This document shows positions 8,606 to 17,724 of a stretch of 64,000 nucleotides of DNA, in pieces (within the stretch, counting starts at the first letter, position 1; every line of letters starts with the position of its first letter). Below the pieces are notes generated by a model. That model did no database searches. It was given only the letters and a program-made list of their open reading frames with translations, and was not told where the DNA came from. Source of the DNA: Martinezella rhizogenes (GTDB lineage Bacteria > Pseudomonadota > Alphaproteobacteria > Rhizobiales > Rhizobiaceae); contig NZ_SGNY01000001.1 in NCBI RefSeq assembly GCF_007002745.1, forward strand, positions 310,001-374,000, written 5' to 3'. Position numbers and translations under genes: made by a program.

Positions 8606-11203
8606 ATGAACGAGACAGTCAGACACGCCCATTCGAACCAACCCGTTTCCATTCCCGTGGAAGGCATGACCTGCGCGTCATGCGTGCGGCGGGTGGAAAC
8701 GGCCGCGGCCAAGGTGCCGGGCGTTGCATCAAGCTCGGTGAACTTCGCCACGAAGAAGCTCACCGTCGAGCCCGCCGAGGGCTTTTCTGCCAGGACGCTC
8801 GGTGCCGCCATCAAGAAGGTCGGTTACAATATCGCACCGGACCGGCATGAATTTGCCGTCGAAGGCCTGCGCAATGACGCGGATGCCGGACGGTTGAAAA
8901 TCATTCTGGACGCCGTCGCCACTACCGTCGACGTGAAAGTGGACGCTGCCGCCGGTAAGGTGACGGTGGAAACCATCGGTGGCCGGCGTGAGCGGGATGC
9001 GCTGGTGGAAACGGCAAAGCTCGCCGGCTTTGCCTTGACGACGCGCAAGCCGCACGATCATTCCGCCCATCAAGACCCCAACCAGCACCAAAGCCAACAC
9101 CATGGACATCATCAGGGCCACAGCCAGATGGCGACGGCCGGCGAAAGCGGCGGCCATGACCATATGCAGCATGCAGGCGAAGAGGGCGCGCTGAAACGCG
9201 ACCTGACGATTGCCGCGATCCTGACCGCACCGCTTTTCGTGCTGGAAATGGGCGGCCATCTCTATGAGCCGATGCATCACTGGCTGATGGGCATCATCGA
9301 TACGCAGAACCTCTATTACATCTATTTCGTGCTGGCGACGGCGGTGATCTTCGGGCCGGGCCTGCGCTTTCTCAAGACCGGTTTTCCGGCGCTTTTGCGC
9401 GGCGCGCCGGAAATGAACTCGCTGGTGGCGCTGGGTGTCACGGCGGCCTATCTCTATTCCGTGGTGGCGACCTTCGCGCCCGATCTGCTGCCGGCAGAGG
9501 CGCAATTCGTCTACTACGAGGCGGCCACCGTTATCGTGACGCTGATCCTCACCGGACGGCTTCTCGAAGCCCGCGCCAGCGGCCGTACGGGAGACGCCAT
9601 CCGCAAGCTGATGAGCCTGCAGGCAAAGACCGCCCGGGTGGAGCGCGACGGTGCGACCATCGATATTTCCCCTGACGATCTGGTGACGGGCGATATCGTC
9701 GTCATCCGTCCCGGCGAAAGGCTGGCGGTGGATGGCGAAGTCGTCGAAGGCTCGTCCTATGTCGATGAGTCCATGATTTCCGGCGAACCCGTGCCGGTGG
9801 AAAAGACGGTCGGCGCAGCGGTCGTCGGCGGCACCATCAACAAGACCGGCGCCTTCAAGTTCAGGGCAACCAAGGTCGGCGCGGATACCATGCTGTCGCA
9901 GATCATCCGCATGGTGGAGGAGGCGCAAGGCTCCAAGCTGCCGATCCAGCTGCTGGTCGACCGCGTCACCGCACTGTTCGTGCCCGTTGTCATCGCGATT
10001 GCCGTGCTGACCTTCATCGTCTGGGCGATCTTCGGTCCTGAGCCTGCCTATACTTTCGCGCTGGTCAATGCGGTCGCGGTGCTCATCATTGCCTGCCCCT
10101 GCGCCATGGGTCTCGCCACGCCGACCTCGATCATGGTCGGTACCGGCCGGGCGGCGGAACTTGGTGTGCTGTTCCGCAAGGGACAGGCGTTGCAGGAACT
10201 GCGCTCGGCGCAGATCGTCGTGGTCGACAAGACCGGCACTGTGACCAAGGGCCGCCCGGAACTGACCGATCTGGTGGTTGCGGAAGGGTTTGCCGATAAC
10301 GAAGTGCTGGCGCTGGTCGCCGCCGTCGAAGGCCGTTCGGAACATCCGATTGCCGAAGCCATCGTCCGGGCTGCGGAAGAAAAGAAGGTTGCGACCCCTG
10401 CAGGACTCGAACCTGCGACCGTCGAGAACTTCGAAAGCGTGACGGGTTATGGCATCGCCGCCACCGTCAATGGCCGCAGGGTCGAAGTCGGCGCAGATCG
10501 GTTCATGGCCAAACTCGGCCATTCCGTGGAGATTTTCGCTGAAGCCGCCGCAAGGCTGGGTGACGAGGGCAAGACGCCGCTTTATGCCGCCATCGACGGC
10601 AGGCTGGCGGCTGCGATTGCCGTCGCCGATCCGCTGAAACCCTCGAGCGTCACCGCCATCCGGGCGCTGCAGGCGATGGGTATCGAAGTGGCGATGGTGA
10701 CGGGCGACAATGAACGCACGGCCAACGCCATCGCCCGGCAGGTCGGCATCTCCCGCGTGGTGGCGGAAGTGCTGCCCGAAGGCAAGGTGAAGGCGATCCA
10801 TGAAATGCGCGCCGGCGGCAAGGTGCTGGCCTTCGTGGGTGACGGCATCAATGACGCGCCGGCTCTGGCCGAGGCCGATATCGGTATCGCTGTTGGCACC
10901 GGCACGGATGTCGCCATCGAAAGCGCCGATGTGGTGCTGGTCGGCGGTGATCTTCTCGGCGCGGTCAATGCCATCGAGATGAGCCGGGCGACCATGCGCA
11001 ACATCAAGGAAAACCTGTTCTGGGCCTTTGGTTATAACGTGGCGCTGATACCGGTTGCGGCGGGCGTGCTTTATCCCGCCTTCGGCATCACGCTATCGCC
11101 GATGATCGGCGCGGGTGCCATGGCGCTGTCCAGCGTCTTTGTTCTCGCCAATGCACTGCGGTTGAAACGGGCGAAGGTCGCTCACAGGGAGGTGACATCG
11201 TGA
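8606..11203 (+). CDS. actP: Cu(I)-exporting P1B-type ATPase
   Basis: An 865-residue copper pump. Domain order: a heavy-metal-associated domain with [12 protein letters not shown] (about residues 20-31), a second HMA-like domain that has lost its CxxC ([12 protein letters not shown] at about 95-106), a His-rich linker (about 150-195: [19 protein letters not shown]), eight predicted membrane helices, the actuator motif SGEP, the CPC metal site in [11 protein letters not shown], the phosphorylation site DKTGT, the nucleotide-binding SEHPIAEAI, and the hinge [16 protein letters not shown]. The CPC motif with an HMA domain fits Cu(I) export from the cytoplasm. It overlaps hmrR (GTGA at 11200-11203), so pump and regulator share the copper-inducible transcript. 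Confidence 0.95.
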   Translation: MNETVRHAHSNQPVSIPVEGMTCASCVRRVETAAAKVPGVASSSVNFATKKLTVEPAEGFSARTLGAAIKKVGYNIAPDRHEFAVEGLRNDADAGRLKIILDAVATTVDVKVDAAAGKVTVETIGGRRERDALVETAKLAGFALTTRKPHDHSAHQDPNQHQSQHHGHHQGHSQMATAGESGGHDHMQHAGEEGALKRDLTIAAILTAPLFVLEMGGHLYEPMHHWLMGIIDTQNLYYIYFVLATAVIFGPGLRFLKTGFPALLRGAPEMNSLVALGVTAAYLYSVVATFAPDLLPAEAQFVYYEAATVIVTLILTGRLLEARASGRTGDAIRKLMSLQAKTARVERDGATIDISPDDLVTGDIVVIRPGERLAVDGEVVEGSSYVDESMISGEPVPVEKTVGAAVVGGTINKTGAFKFRATKVGADTMLSQIIRMVEEAQGSKLPIQLLVDRVTALFVPVVIAIAVLTFIVWAIFGPEPAYTFALVNAVAVLIIACPCAMGLATPTSIMVGTGRAAELGVLFRKGQALQELRSAQIVVVDKTGTVTKGRPELTDLVVAEGFADNEVLALVAAVEGRSEHPIAEAIVRAAEEKKVATPAGLEPATVENFESVTGYGIAATVNGRRVEVGADRFMAKLGHSVEIFAEAAARLGDEGKTPLYAAIDGRLAAAIAVADPLKPSSVTAIRALQAMGIEVAMVTGDNERTANAIARQVGISRVVAEVLPEGKVKAIHEMRAGGKVLAFVGDGINDAPALAEADIGIAVGTGTDVAIESADVVLVGGDLLGAVNAIEMSRATMRNIKENLFWAFGYNVALIPVAAGVLYPAFGITLSPMIGAGAMALSSVFVLANALRLKRAKVAHREVTS

Positions 11204-11622
11204 ATATCGGCCAGGCATCGGAAGCATCGGGCGTTTCCGCCAAGATGATCCGTTATTACGAGCAGATCGGCCTCATAACCCCCGCCGCCCGCACCGGCAA
11301 TAATTACCGGGTTTATGGCGACCAGGACGTGCACAATCTGCGCTTCATCAAGCGGGCGCGCACGCTCGGTTTCTCGCTGGAAGAAACCGAGACGCTGCTG
11401 AAACTCTGGCAGGACAAGAGCCGCGAGAGTTCGGCGGTGAAGGAGATCGCGCTCGTCCATATCGCCGATCTTGAGCAGAAGATCGCCGAGATGAAGAGCA
11501 TGGTGAAGACGCTGTCGCATCTCGCCCATTGCTGCGGCGGCGATAACCGGCCCGATTGCCCCATCCTCGATGATCTCGCCGGCGCTGAAAAGAGTGTCGG
11601 CGAGCCCGCAAGAACCCACTGA
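11200..11622 (+). CDS. hmrR: HmrR/CueR-type Cu(I)-responsive MerR regulator
   Basis: A 140-residue MerR protein starting at GTG 11200, overlapping the end of actP. The winged helix ([21 protein letters not shown], then [17 protein letters not shown]) is followed by the dimerisation helix. The metal-binding loop [17 protein letters not shown] (about 117-133) carries the cysteine pair that separates Cu(I) sensors from divalent-metal MerR proteins. It should activate the 19-bp-spacer promoter in front of actP. Confidence 0.93.
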   Translation: MNIGQASEASGVSAKMIRYYEQIGLITPAARTGNNYRVYGDQDVHNLRFIKRARTLGFSLEETETLLKLWQDKSRESSAVKEIALVHIADLEQKIAEMKSMVKTLSHLAHCCGGDNRPDCPILDDLAGAEKSVGEPARTH

Positions 11623-11676
11623 ACTGCAATGACAGCCGGCACGACCATATCGCTACCGGTCAAAAGGAGAAAAACC

Positions 11677-11876
11677 ATGACTGCGACCACCTTCCTCGTG
11701 TCAGACATGACCTGCGGCCATTGTGAAAAGACCCTGCGCGGCGCTCTCGCCGACGTGCTGCCCGACGCGCCGTCAGCATCGATCTCGCCACCCACAAACT
11801 CACGGTGACGGGCGACGCCGCAACGGCGGAAGCGGCGATCCGCGATGCCGGTTATTCGCCGGAGCGGGTGGGCTGA
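11677..11876 (+). pseudogene. copZ: CopZ-like copper chaperone, disrupted by a single-base frameshift
   Basis: ATG 11677 (MTATTFLVSDMTCGHCEKTL) has a GGAGA ribosome site and encodes the first half of an HMA domain with the copper-binding MTCGHC. The frame then runs to an early TGA at 11806-11808, giving only 43 residues. Adding one base near 11768 restores a 66-residue protein that continues AVSIDLATHKLTVTGDAATA and DAGYSPERVG to the TGA at 11874-11876, a normal length and ending for CopZ. So this is a small copper chaperone gene with a one-base deletion, or a sequencing error in the GC run GACGCGCCG. It follows actP-hmrR as the expected third gene of the copper locus. Confidence 0.82.
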
Positions 11877-11945
11877 AAGGCGGCTTCCGTTTGCGCAAAG
11901 GTGAAAATGTGCTACATATGTTGCACAAAATTGGAGTGCGAACAG

Positions 11946-12212
11946 ATGACGGTGACCACAAAAATAAGACGGCAGGGCGGGGCTGCGGTGATGACTATCC
12001 CGCCCGCTCTTTTGAAGATGCTTGGGCTGGAGATCGGCGAGCAACTGACGCTCGCCGTCGACAATGGCACTTTGGTCGCCAGCCCGGTTCGACCGGAAAA
12101 GAAGCGCTTCACGCTCGCTGAGTTGTTGGAGGGTGCTGATGAAATCGCCGCGCTGAATGCCAGGGAACGGCAGTGGGATGAAGCGCTGCCGGTTGGCAAA
12201 GAGGCGCTTTGA
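11946..12212 (+). CDS. pemI: PemI/MazE-type antitoxin (AbrB/SpoVT fold)
   Basis: An 88-residue antitoxin starting at ATG 11946 (GGAG about 10 bases upstream); an upstream in-frame start at 11901 lacks such a site. The N-terminus (MTVTTKIRRQGGAAVMTIPP, then LLKMLGLEIGEQLTLAVDNG) is the AbrB/MazE swapped-hairpin DNA-binding domain. The acidic C-terminus (LAELLEGADEIAALN) should bind the toxin. Its TGA (12210-12212) overlaps the toxin ATG by one base. It probably autoregulates the operon with the toxin. Confidence 0.88.
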   Translation: MTVTTKIRRQGGAAVMTIPPALLKMLGLEIGEQLTLAVDNGTLVASPVRPEKKRFTLAELLEGADEIAALNARERQWDEALPVGKEAL

Positions 12213-12571
12213 TGGTTCGCAGCCAGATCCCGAAACGCGGCGACGTCTATCTGGTCGATCTGAACCCGGTTATCGGTAGTGAAATCAAGGACGAACACCA
12301 CTGCGTCGTCATCACGCCGAGAGAGATCAATGCGGTCGGCCTATGTCTCGTCGTTCCCGTGACCACCGGCGGGATGTTCACGCGCAAAGCAGGGCTTGCC
12401 GTGAACATATCCGGCCACAGAACGACTGGTGTCGCACTTTGCAATCAGGTGAGAAGCATGGACATCGTCGCCCGTGTTGCCCAGAAGAAAGCGAAATATC
12501 TTGAAACTCTTGATGATGCGACGATCGACGAAATCGCCGGACGTATCATCAGCATGATCGATCCTGCCTGA
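12212..12571 (+). CDS. pemK: PemK/MazF-family mRNA interferase toxin
   Basis: A 119-residue protein whose opening IPKRGDVYLVDLNPVIGSEI is the PemK/MazF signature, followed by HHCVVITPREIN, LVVPVTTGG and CNQVRSMDIVAR. These proteins cleave single-stranded RNA at short motifs and arrest growth when the antitoxin is degraded. ATG 12212 overlaps the antitoxin stop (TGATG); a TTG at 12209 is an alternative start. Cleavage specificity cannot be read from the sequence. Confidence 0.92.
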   Translation: MVRSQIPKRGDVYLVDLNPVIGSEIKDEHHCVVITPREINAVGLCLVVPVTTGGMFTRKAGLAVNISGHRTTGVALCNQVRSMDIVARVAQKKAKYLETLDDATIDEIAGRIISMIDPA

Positions 12572-12590
12572 GTCCCGCCAATGCGAGTTC

Positions 12591-12839
12591 CTAAACCTCG
12601 TCGAAAGCCCCGCCTTCCCGAGAGGGGTTGCGGTTGATCACCCGTTCTTCCGCATCGTCGGGAAGGGCCTCGTCGCTTTCCTGATAGGGATCATCCTCGC
12701 TCTCGGCCTCTTCCTCCTCGATTTCCTGTTCGATGGATTGCGGAATTTCTCCCTTGGCCGGAAGGGCGTCGATATCGAGATCGAGCAGATCCTCGTCCAT
12801 GGCGTCTTCATTGAGCGGCATGATTTTCTTGCGGTCCAT
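12591..12839 (-). CDS. Small highly acidic protein, probably general-stress induced
   Basis: An 82-residue protein with a long acidic run (about residues 15-65, including DEDLLDLDIDALP and EQEIEEEEAESEDDPYQ) and almost no hydrophobic core, so it is likely disordered. I do not recognise a family. The start at 12839 has an AAAGGA site nearby and lies 31 bases downstream of a perfect EcfG-type promoter (12870-12894), which supports it as a real gene and points to expression in the general stress response. Function is unknown. It is convergent with the pemK gene. Confidence 0.72.
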   Translation of the reverse strand: MDRKKIMPLNEDAMDEDLLDLDIDALPAKGEIPQSIEQEIEEEEAESEDDPYQESDEALPDDAEERVINRNPSREGGAFDEV

Positions 12840-12869
12840 GACGATATCCTTTCTATCGGTTCTTCAGCA

Positions 12870-12894
12870 AACGGCCGGGCGCGCGCGGGGTTCC
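12870..12894 (-). promoter_or_regulatory. EcfG (general stress sigma factor) promoter
   Basis: On the reverse strand GGAAC (12894-12890) is followed after exactly 16 bases by CGTT (12873-12870). This matches the alphaproteobacterial EcfG consensus GGAAC-N16/17-CGTT with no mismatch. It points at the small acidic gene starting at 12839. Confidence 0.8.
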
Positions 12895-13005
12895 TGCCGC
12901 CCGCCAATTCCTTCAAAGCAAATTGCGTGAAAAGCTGTCTTGACCTCAATGGTGCTTGAGGTTCTAGTTTGCCCGCCGTATCGCAAAAATGGAAAGGATA
13001 CGGCT

Positions 13006-14403
13006 TTGACGAGTATGGAAATGACGGAGAAAAACGGCTGGGGCGAATTACTGAGCGGAGCGAACCTCTCGCTTCTGACCGTCATTTCCTCCGGTATCGG
13101 CCTGCATGCCTTCAACCAGTTCGCGGTGGTGACGGCCTTGCCCGTCGCCGTCAACGAAATTGGCGGGGCTGCCTATTACAGCTGGGCCTATAGTCTCTAT
13201 TTCGTTGGTTCCGTGGCTGGTGGTGTTACCGCCGTGCTGTTTCGGGAGCGTTTTGGCGCCCGCGCCGTTTTGCTTCTGTGCTGCCTGATCTTTTCTTTCG
13301 GTTCGATTCTCTCCGCAATCGCCGGGGATTTCTTATGGGTGGTCGTCGGCCGGGCGTTGCAGGGGCTGGCCGACGGGCTGATCGTGGCGGTGTGCTACAG
13401 CCTCATACCCGCCGGTTTCCGCTCCGGCCTGTTGCCGAAGGTCTTTGCCATCGAGGCGGCGATCTGGGCGGTTGCTTCCTTCATCGGCCCGCTGACCGGC
13501 GGTTTCGCTACCGAACACCTGTCCTGGCGCGCCACCTTCCTGCTGTCGGCGCCGCTGATCGTGCTGCTGCTGGCCTACACGACCGTCGCCGTTTCCGCCG
13601 AGCGTCCGGTGGCGGCGACGCGCAAACCATTTGTGCCGCTGGTTCTGTGTCTCGTTGGCGCACTTGCCTTTTCCGCGCCTTCCGCCTTCGAGGATGCGAG
13701 CCTGCGGGCAATCTCGCTGCTGGCAGGTGCCGCGCTGTTATGGGCCTCGCTGCGGGTGGGCATCCGGCCTTCTTCCGGCCTGTTCCCGAAGGATTCCTTC
13801 CGGTTGAAAACGGTGCTGGGCAGCGGTTTCTGGGTATTGTTCCTGATGTCCTATGCCCATGCGCTGGGCAGTGTCTATCTCGCTTATGTCGCCATCAATC
13901 TGTGGCACTATGAGCCAACTTTTGCCGGTTTCATCGTGGTGACGATGCCGCTTGCCTGGAGCTTCGTGGCGATGCTGATCGGCAGTCTGCGCTCGATCCG
14001 CCTGAGGGAAATTTGCCTGCATTATGGCCCTTACCAGATGGTACCGGGCTGCGCCCTGCTGGGGCTGGGGCTTGCAAGCGGAAACTGGGGCGAAATGCTG
14101 CTCGGGCAAATCCTGATCGGGTCTGCCTTCGGCATGTCATGGGCCGGCATCAGCCAGGCCGCCATGGAGGCAGCCCCGGAGGAAGAGCGCAAGATGACGG
14201 GTGCATTGCTTCCCACGGTCGCGACGCTGGGGGCGGCGGCCGGTGCGGGTGCGAGCGGCACCGTCGCTGCCGCCACCGATCTCGTTGCGCAGATCGAGCG
14301 GGCGGATGTGACGATGCCGATGGCCTATCTTTACGGGCTGGGTGCCGCCGTCTCACTCATTGCGCTCCTTACCGCCCGCGGGCTGCGAAGCGCACGCGGC
14401 TGA
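13006..14403 (+). CDS. MFS transporter
   Basis: About 465 residues with 12 to 14 hydrophobic segments from residue 20 to the end. Characteristic MFS features are LFRERFGARAVLL in the loop after helix 2 (motif A region), VVGRALQGLADGLIV, and GPLTGGFATEHLSWRATFLLSAP (motif C-like). The N-terminus is uncertain: TTG 13006 has GGAAAGGA seven bases upstream, ATG 13015 is next, and an open frame extends to 12940. The overall pattern resembles drug:H+ antiporter-type carriers. Substrate is unknown. Confidence 0.85.
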   Translation: MTSMEMTEKNGWGELLSGANLSLLTVISSGIGLHAFNQFAVVTALPVAVNEIGGAAYYSWAYSLYFVGSVAGGVTAVLFRERFGARAVLLLCCLIFSFGSILSAIAGDFLWVVVGRALQGLADGLIVAVCYSLIPAGFRSGLLPKVFAIEAAIWAVASFIGPLTGGFATEHLSWRATFLLSAPLIVLLLAYTTVAVSAERPVAATRKPFVPLVLCLVGALAFSAPSAFEDASLRAISLLAGAALLWASLRVGIRPSSGLFPKDSFRLKTVLGSGFWVLFLMSYAHALGSVYLAYVAINLWHYEPTFAGFIVVTMPLAWSFVAMLIGSLRSIRLREICLHYGPYQMVPGCALLGLGLASGNWGEMLLGQILIGSAFGMSWAGISQAAMEAAPEEERKMTGALLPTVATLGAAAGAGASGTVAAATDLVAQIERADVTMPMAYLYGLGAAVSLIALLTARGLRSARG

Positions 14404-14430
14404 GCACAGGTTTCCGGCCAAGGCGAGAGG

Positions 14431-14604
14431 TCAGGACTGCGTGGCGGCGATGGTGATCGCCGCCAGATAAACGACGAAGGACATGATGGCGATCGCGCCG
14501 ATAATGACGACGATGCCTTTGCCGGCACGTTTTTTCTCCGCCTTGTTTTCATTGGCTTCGGTCGGAAACAGAATGGGGTCGCTGGTATCGCGGATTTTGG
14601 TCAT
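14431..14604 (-). CDS. Small single-pass membrane protein
   Basis: A 57-residue protein (MTKIRDTSDPILFPTEANEN...) started at ATG 14604 behind AAAAGGAGAAACGGC, an excellent ribosome site; an open frame reaches 14667 but lacks one. A charged cytoplasmic stretch (NKAEKKRAGKG) precedes one membrane helix (IVVIIGAIAIMSFVVYLAAITIA). It is convergent with the MFS gene and follows the GH32 gene direction. No family is recognised. Confidence 0.7.
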   Translation of the reverse strand: MTKIRDTSDPILFPTEANENKAEKKRAGKGIVVIIGAIAIMSFVVYLAAITIAATQS

Positions 14605-14675
14605 GCCGTTTCTCCTTTTGGCGAACTGGTCGGCTGTTGCTGGTCTATCAACCGCCATATCCGCCAAAAGGTTCC

Positions 14676-16394
14676 TCAGGGTTTGAGCGCCCAGCTGGTC
14701 GCGTGCACCACCGCACCGGCAGCCGCCTTCAGCAGCGCCGAACGCACGGGTTCGAAACCCTCGATGCGTTTTGTGCCCACATATCGGCCGCGATTGGCGA
14801 AGACTTCGATGGAGCCATAATCCAGGAAAATACGGATACGGGAGGCCCGTGCGCCCTTGGCGATATAATGCGGCGAGGGGCCATCGCGCCCGTCTTCATG
14901 ACGAATCCAGAGGCCGGTTTCATCGGAAACGAGACCGAGCGTGACCGTCGGATGCTCGAGCGCCAGCTCGAATGGCGCGCCAGCCTCGGCAAGCTCTATC
15001 AGAATTTCCACCGCGCCGTTGATGAAGGTCACACGTTCGCCGGCGGCAAGGCGCGTGCGGTCGAGAATATGGCTGCGCAGGCTTTCCGCAGCACCGATGG
15101 GCGGGGTCAGAAGCTCGCCGTTGACGTAATGAATCCGGCGCGGCAACGTCATGGAGGTGGGGAAATCGATCTCGGGGCTGGCATCCGCCCAATTGGCGAG
15201 CCAGCCGATGCCGATGATGCTGTCGCCATCCAGAAACGCCTGAAAGGCGTAATTATCGGTGCCGAAATCCAGTTCCTGACCCGATTCCTTGGTGAAGGCC
15301 TTGCCGTCGAACCAGCCGACATCGGCCATGGTGAGGTTCTTGCGGCCGGTTTCCGGGTCTTCCGAATGCATCAGCCCATAAATCAGCACCCAGCGGGTGG
15401 AGCGGGCATTGGCCGGACCGTCCAGCGGCAAGAGGCAGGGGCATTCGATCGCTGTGGTCTTGTAGCGCGTTTCCACCCACAGCTTGCCGACATAGGTCCA
15501 GCCGGATGCGGCGGTGGGGTCCAGCGTCTCGTAAAGCAGAATGACGCCACCGCCTTCGCTCTGGCTGCCAAGCAGCATTTTCCACAATCCATCGGGACCA
15601 CGAAAGACGTAAGGATCGCGGAAATCCGGCGTCAGCCCCTGTCCGTCCGGGCGTTGTGCGAGAACGACCTCTGCCTGCCCGGCCATGATGAGATCGGCGG
15701 AGGTGGCGGTCAGCTGGATCTGCTGTTCGGGAATGCGGTCCTGCACCTGTTCGGTGAAGAAGACGCGGATGCCGGTGCCTTCGACCAGCGGAATGGTGGA
15801 GCCGGAATAAGCCCCGCCGCGCTTGTCCGGCCGCGTCGTCAGGTCTTCGGATGGAAACAGGAAGATCGGCAGATGCCGCCAGCGCAGATAATCCGAAGAG
15901 ACCGCATGGCCCCAATGCATCGTGTTCCAGCGCAGCCCGTGCGAATAATGCTGATAGAAAAGATGCGGCCGGCCTTCGAAACGGCCAAAGCCATTAGGAT
16001 CGTTCATCCAGCCGAAGGGCGGGCGGAAGTGATAGCTATCGGGCAGCTCGGGAGCGGCATTGTCGGGCTTGGTATGAACGACGGTGATGCCGGTCTCGAG
16101 CACATCGGAAGCGGTAAACCAGTAGATGACGGAAACGGCTGTCGTCACCGTATCGTAACTCAGTTCCACATGGCCGCCGCCGAACACCTGATAGATTCGA
16201 AAACCGAACTCTTCGGTATTGACGCTTGAAACTTCAGCGAATTTTCCATTCTGGTTGGAGAAGGAGACGGCGCCGGGTTCGGCGGTCTTTTTCGCCTTGA
16301 GCCAGACATGGAAGGTGGCGTTGACCGGCAGGTCGGTGTGGAGGGTGCGGATGGCGCTTTCCGGCTCGGCGTTTAAGGCTTCAACGACGGTCAT
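14676..16394 (-). CDS. Glycoside hydrolase family 32 beta-fructosidase
   Basis: A 572-residue protein. An N-terminal beta-rich region of about 130 residues precedes the five-bladed propeller with the GH32 signatures: FGWMNDPNGFGRF (nucleophile Asp, about residue 152), FRDPYVFR (transition-state Asp) and ECPCLLPL (acid/base Glu). A C-terminal beta-sandwich follows, with GSIEVFANRGRYVGTKR. No signal peptide is visible, so it probably acts in the cytoplasm on sucrose or short fructans; levanase or sucrose hydrolase activity cannot be separated from sequence. The extra N-terminal domain before WMNDPNG is longer than in the basic sucrose-6-phosphate hydrolases. AAAGGAACGGGA lies just upstream of the start. 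Confidence 0.9.
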   Translation of the reverse strand: MTVVEALNAEPESAIRTLHTDLPVNATFHVWLKAKKTAEPGAVSFSNQNGKFAEVSSVNTEEFGFRIYQVFGGGHVELSYDTVTTAVSVIYWFTASDVLETGITVVHTKPDNAAPELPDSYHFRPPFGWMNDPNGFGRFEGRPHLFYQHYSHGLRWNTMHWGHAVSSDYLRWRHLPIFLFPSEDLTTRPDKRGGAYSGSTIPLVEGTGIRVFFTEQVQDRIPEQQIQLTATSADLIMAGQAEVVLAQRPDGQGLTPDFRDPYVFRGPDGLWKMLLGSQSEGGGVILLYETLDPTAASGWTYVGKLWVETRYKTTAIECPCLLPLDGPANARSTRWVLIYGLMHSEDPETGRKNLTMADVGWFDGKAFTKESGQELDFGTDNYAFQAFLDGDSIIGIGWLANWADASPEIDFPTSMTLPRRIHYVNGELLTPPIGAAESLRSHILDRTRLAAGERVTFINGAVEILIELAEAGAPFELALEHPTVTLGLVSDETGLWIRHEDGRDGPSPHYIAKGARASRIRIFLDYGSIEVFANRGRYVGTKRIEGFEPVRSALLKAAAGAVVHATSWALKP

Positions 16395-16489
16395 TCCCGT
16401 TCCTTTCGTTGCTGCAATTCTGGTTCAGAAAACGCAACGAATGGGACGAAAGAAAGTTCAACCGCCGTAGCTTTCGCCCAAGCGGGCTA

Positions 16490-17707
16490 TTAGGTCTGTT
16501 CCTGCGCTGCGGTTTCGTATTTGCCGTCCAGTTCGAACACCAGCCCATCGGGATGATAGAAGGTGCGGCCTTCGCCGGAAAAATAGGCCGCGACGATCTG
16601 GTTGGTCAGGCGCGAGCCGAAGCCCGTGCGTGTCGGCGCGCTGACGGGTGGCCCGCCTGTCTCGCGCCAGCGCAGTTCGAAACGGTCGTTCCTGTCCAGC
16701 GTCCAGCGAATATCAACACTGCCGCGTTCATTGGAAAGTGCGCCATATTTCAATGCATTCGTGGCCAGTTCATAAACCGCCAGCGACAGGCCGAGCGCCT
16801 GTTGCGGGGCGATGTCCACGTCCGGTCCGGAAATGGTCACCCGCGCCCTGTCATCGAGATGAGGATAGACGGAATCGCAGACAAGGGCGGTGATGCCGGC
16901 GCCTTTGCCCGACGCGTGCATGAGGTTCTGGGCGTTGCCGAGTGCGGCGATGCGCTTCTTGATCGTGTCGCGCGCTTCTTCCAGCGTCTGGGAATGGCGC
17001 ATGGTGGCGCTGACGACGGCCGTGGTGATCGCCATGGTATTCTTGACCCGGTGGACGAGTTCGCGCCGTAGCACTTCTTCACGTTTGCGGCCTTCCACCG
17101 TCGCCGTCGTCTCGATCGTGATGTTGATCAGCCCGGCGACATTGCCGTCATCGTCATAAAGCGGGCTGTAGGAAAAGGTCCAGTAGGTGTCTTCCGGATA
17201 ACCGTTGCGATCCATGACGAGATGCAGGTCTTCGGCAAATGTGCCCTTGCCGGACAATGCGGTTTCCACAAAATGTTTCACATCGTCCCAGACGTCGGAC
17301 CAGATGACACGAAACGGCTTGCCGAGCGCATCCCGTTCCTTGAGACCCAGAAACGGCCGATAGGCATCATTATAGATGATGTTGAGATCGGGCCCCCAGA
17401 ACAGGCAGATCGCGTGGCCCTGCTTGAGCATGGTCCGCACCGTGGTCTTCAGCGCGACGGGCCATGTGTCCACCGGTCCCGCCGCCGTTGATGCCCAGTC
17501 GAAAAGCCGGATGGCTTTGCCCATTTCACTATCGTCATCGGGGAAATGCGGCACGAACTCATCCTGTAGCGCGGGGCTGATTACCCCATCTATGTAGGGA
17601 CTAATACCCCTCGAGTTCAAACTGAATTTCTCTAAAGCCTGGCGCGGCCTGTCGAATTTGCCGCTGGCACCCTCGCAACTGGGCGCAAAAACCGCCATAT
17701 CAGGCAA
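16490..17707 (-). CDS. HWE-family sensor histidine kinase with PAS domain
   Basis: A soluble kinase of up to 405 residues. A PAS domain (about 75-205, with FWGPDLNIIYNDAYRPFLG and WTFSYSPLYDDDGNVAGLI) precedes the HWE-type phosphoacceptor RRELVHRVKNTMA (His about residue 219). The ATPase lacks a classical F box and carries AVYELATNALKYGALS and RWRETGGPPV, the W-x-E of the HWE name. The start is uncertain. ATG 17707 leaves only 17 bases to the divergent selO start; a GTG at 17554 after AGGATGAG would free about 170 bp for promoters and fits the usual N-terminus of relatives. No response regulator is adjacent. Such kinases often answer light or stress; none is indicated here. Confidence 0.87.
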   Translation of the reverse strand: MPDMAVFAPSCEGASGKFDRPRQALEKFSLNSRGISPYIDGVISPALQDEFVPHFPDDDSEMGKAIRLFDWASTAAGPVDTWPVALKTTVRTMLKQGHAICLFWGPDLNIIYNDAYRPFLGLKERDALGKPFRVIWSDVWDDVKHFVETALSGKGTFAEDLHLVMDRNGYPEDTYWTFSYSPLYDDDGNVAGLINITIETTATVEGRKREEVLRRELVHRVKNTMAITTAVVSATMRHSQTLEEARDTIKKRIAALGNAQNLMHASGKGAGITALVCDSVYPHLDDRARVTISGPDVDIAPQQALGLSLAVYELATNALKYGALSNERGSVDIRWTLDRNDRFELRWRETGGPPVSAPTRTGFGSRLTNQIVAAYFSGEGRTFYHPDGLVFELDGKYETAAQEQT

Positions 17708-17724
17708 AAGCAGGGAGTTTAACC

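Noticed and set aside
8729-10801. A 690-codon open frame on the reverse strand through actP, with similar ones at 3365-5494 and 38305-41424
   Set aside because: They lie opposite genes with clear domain motifs, have no ribosome sites and read as low-complexity His/Arg/Gly-rich protein; they are an effect of high third-position GC.
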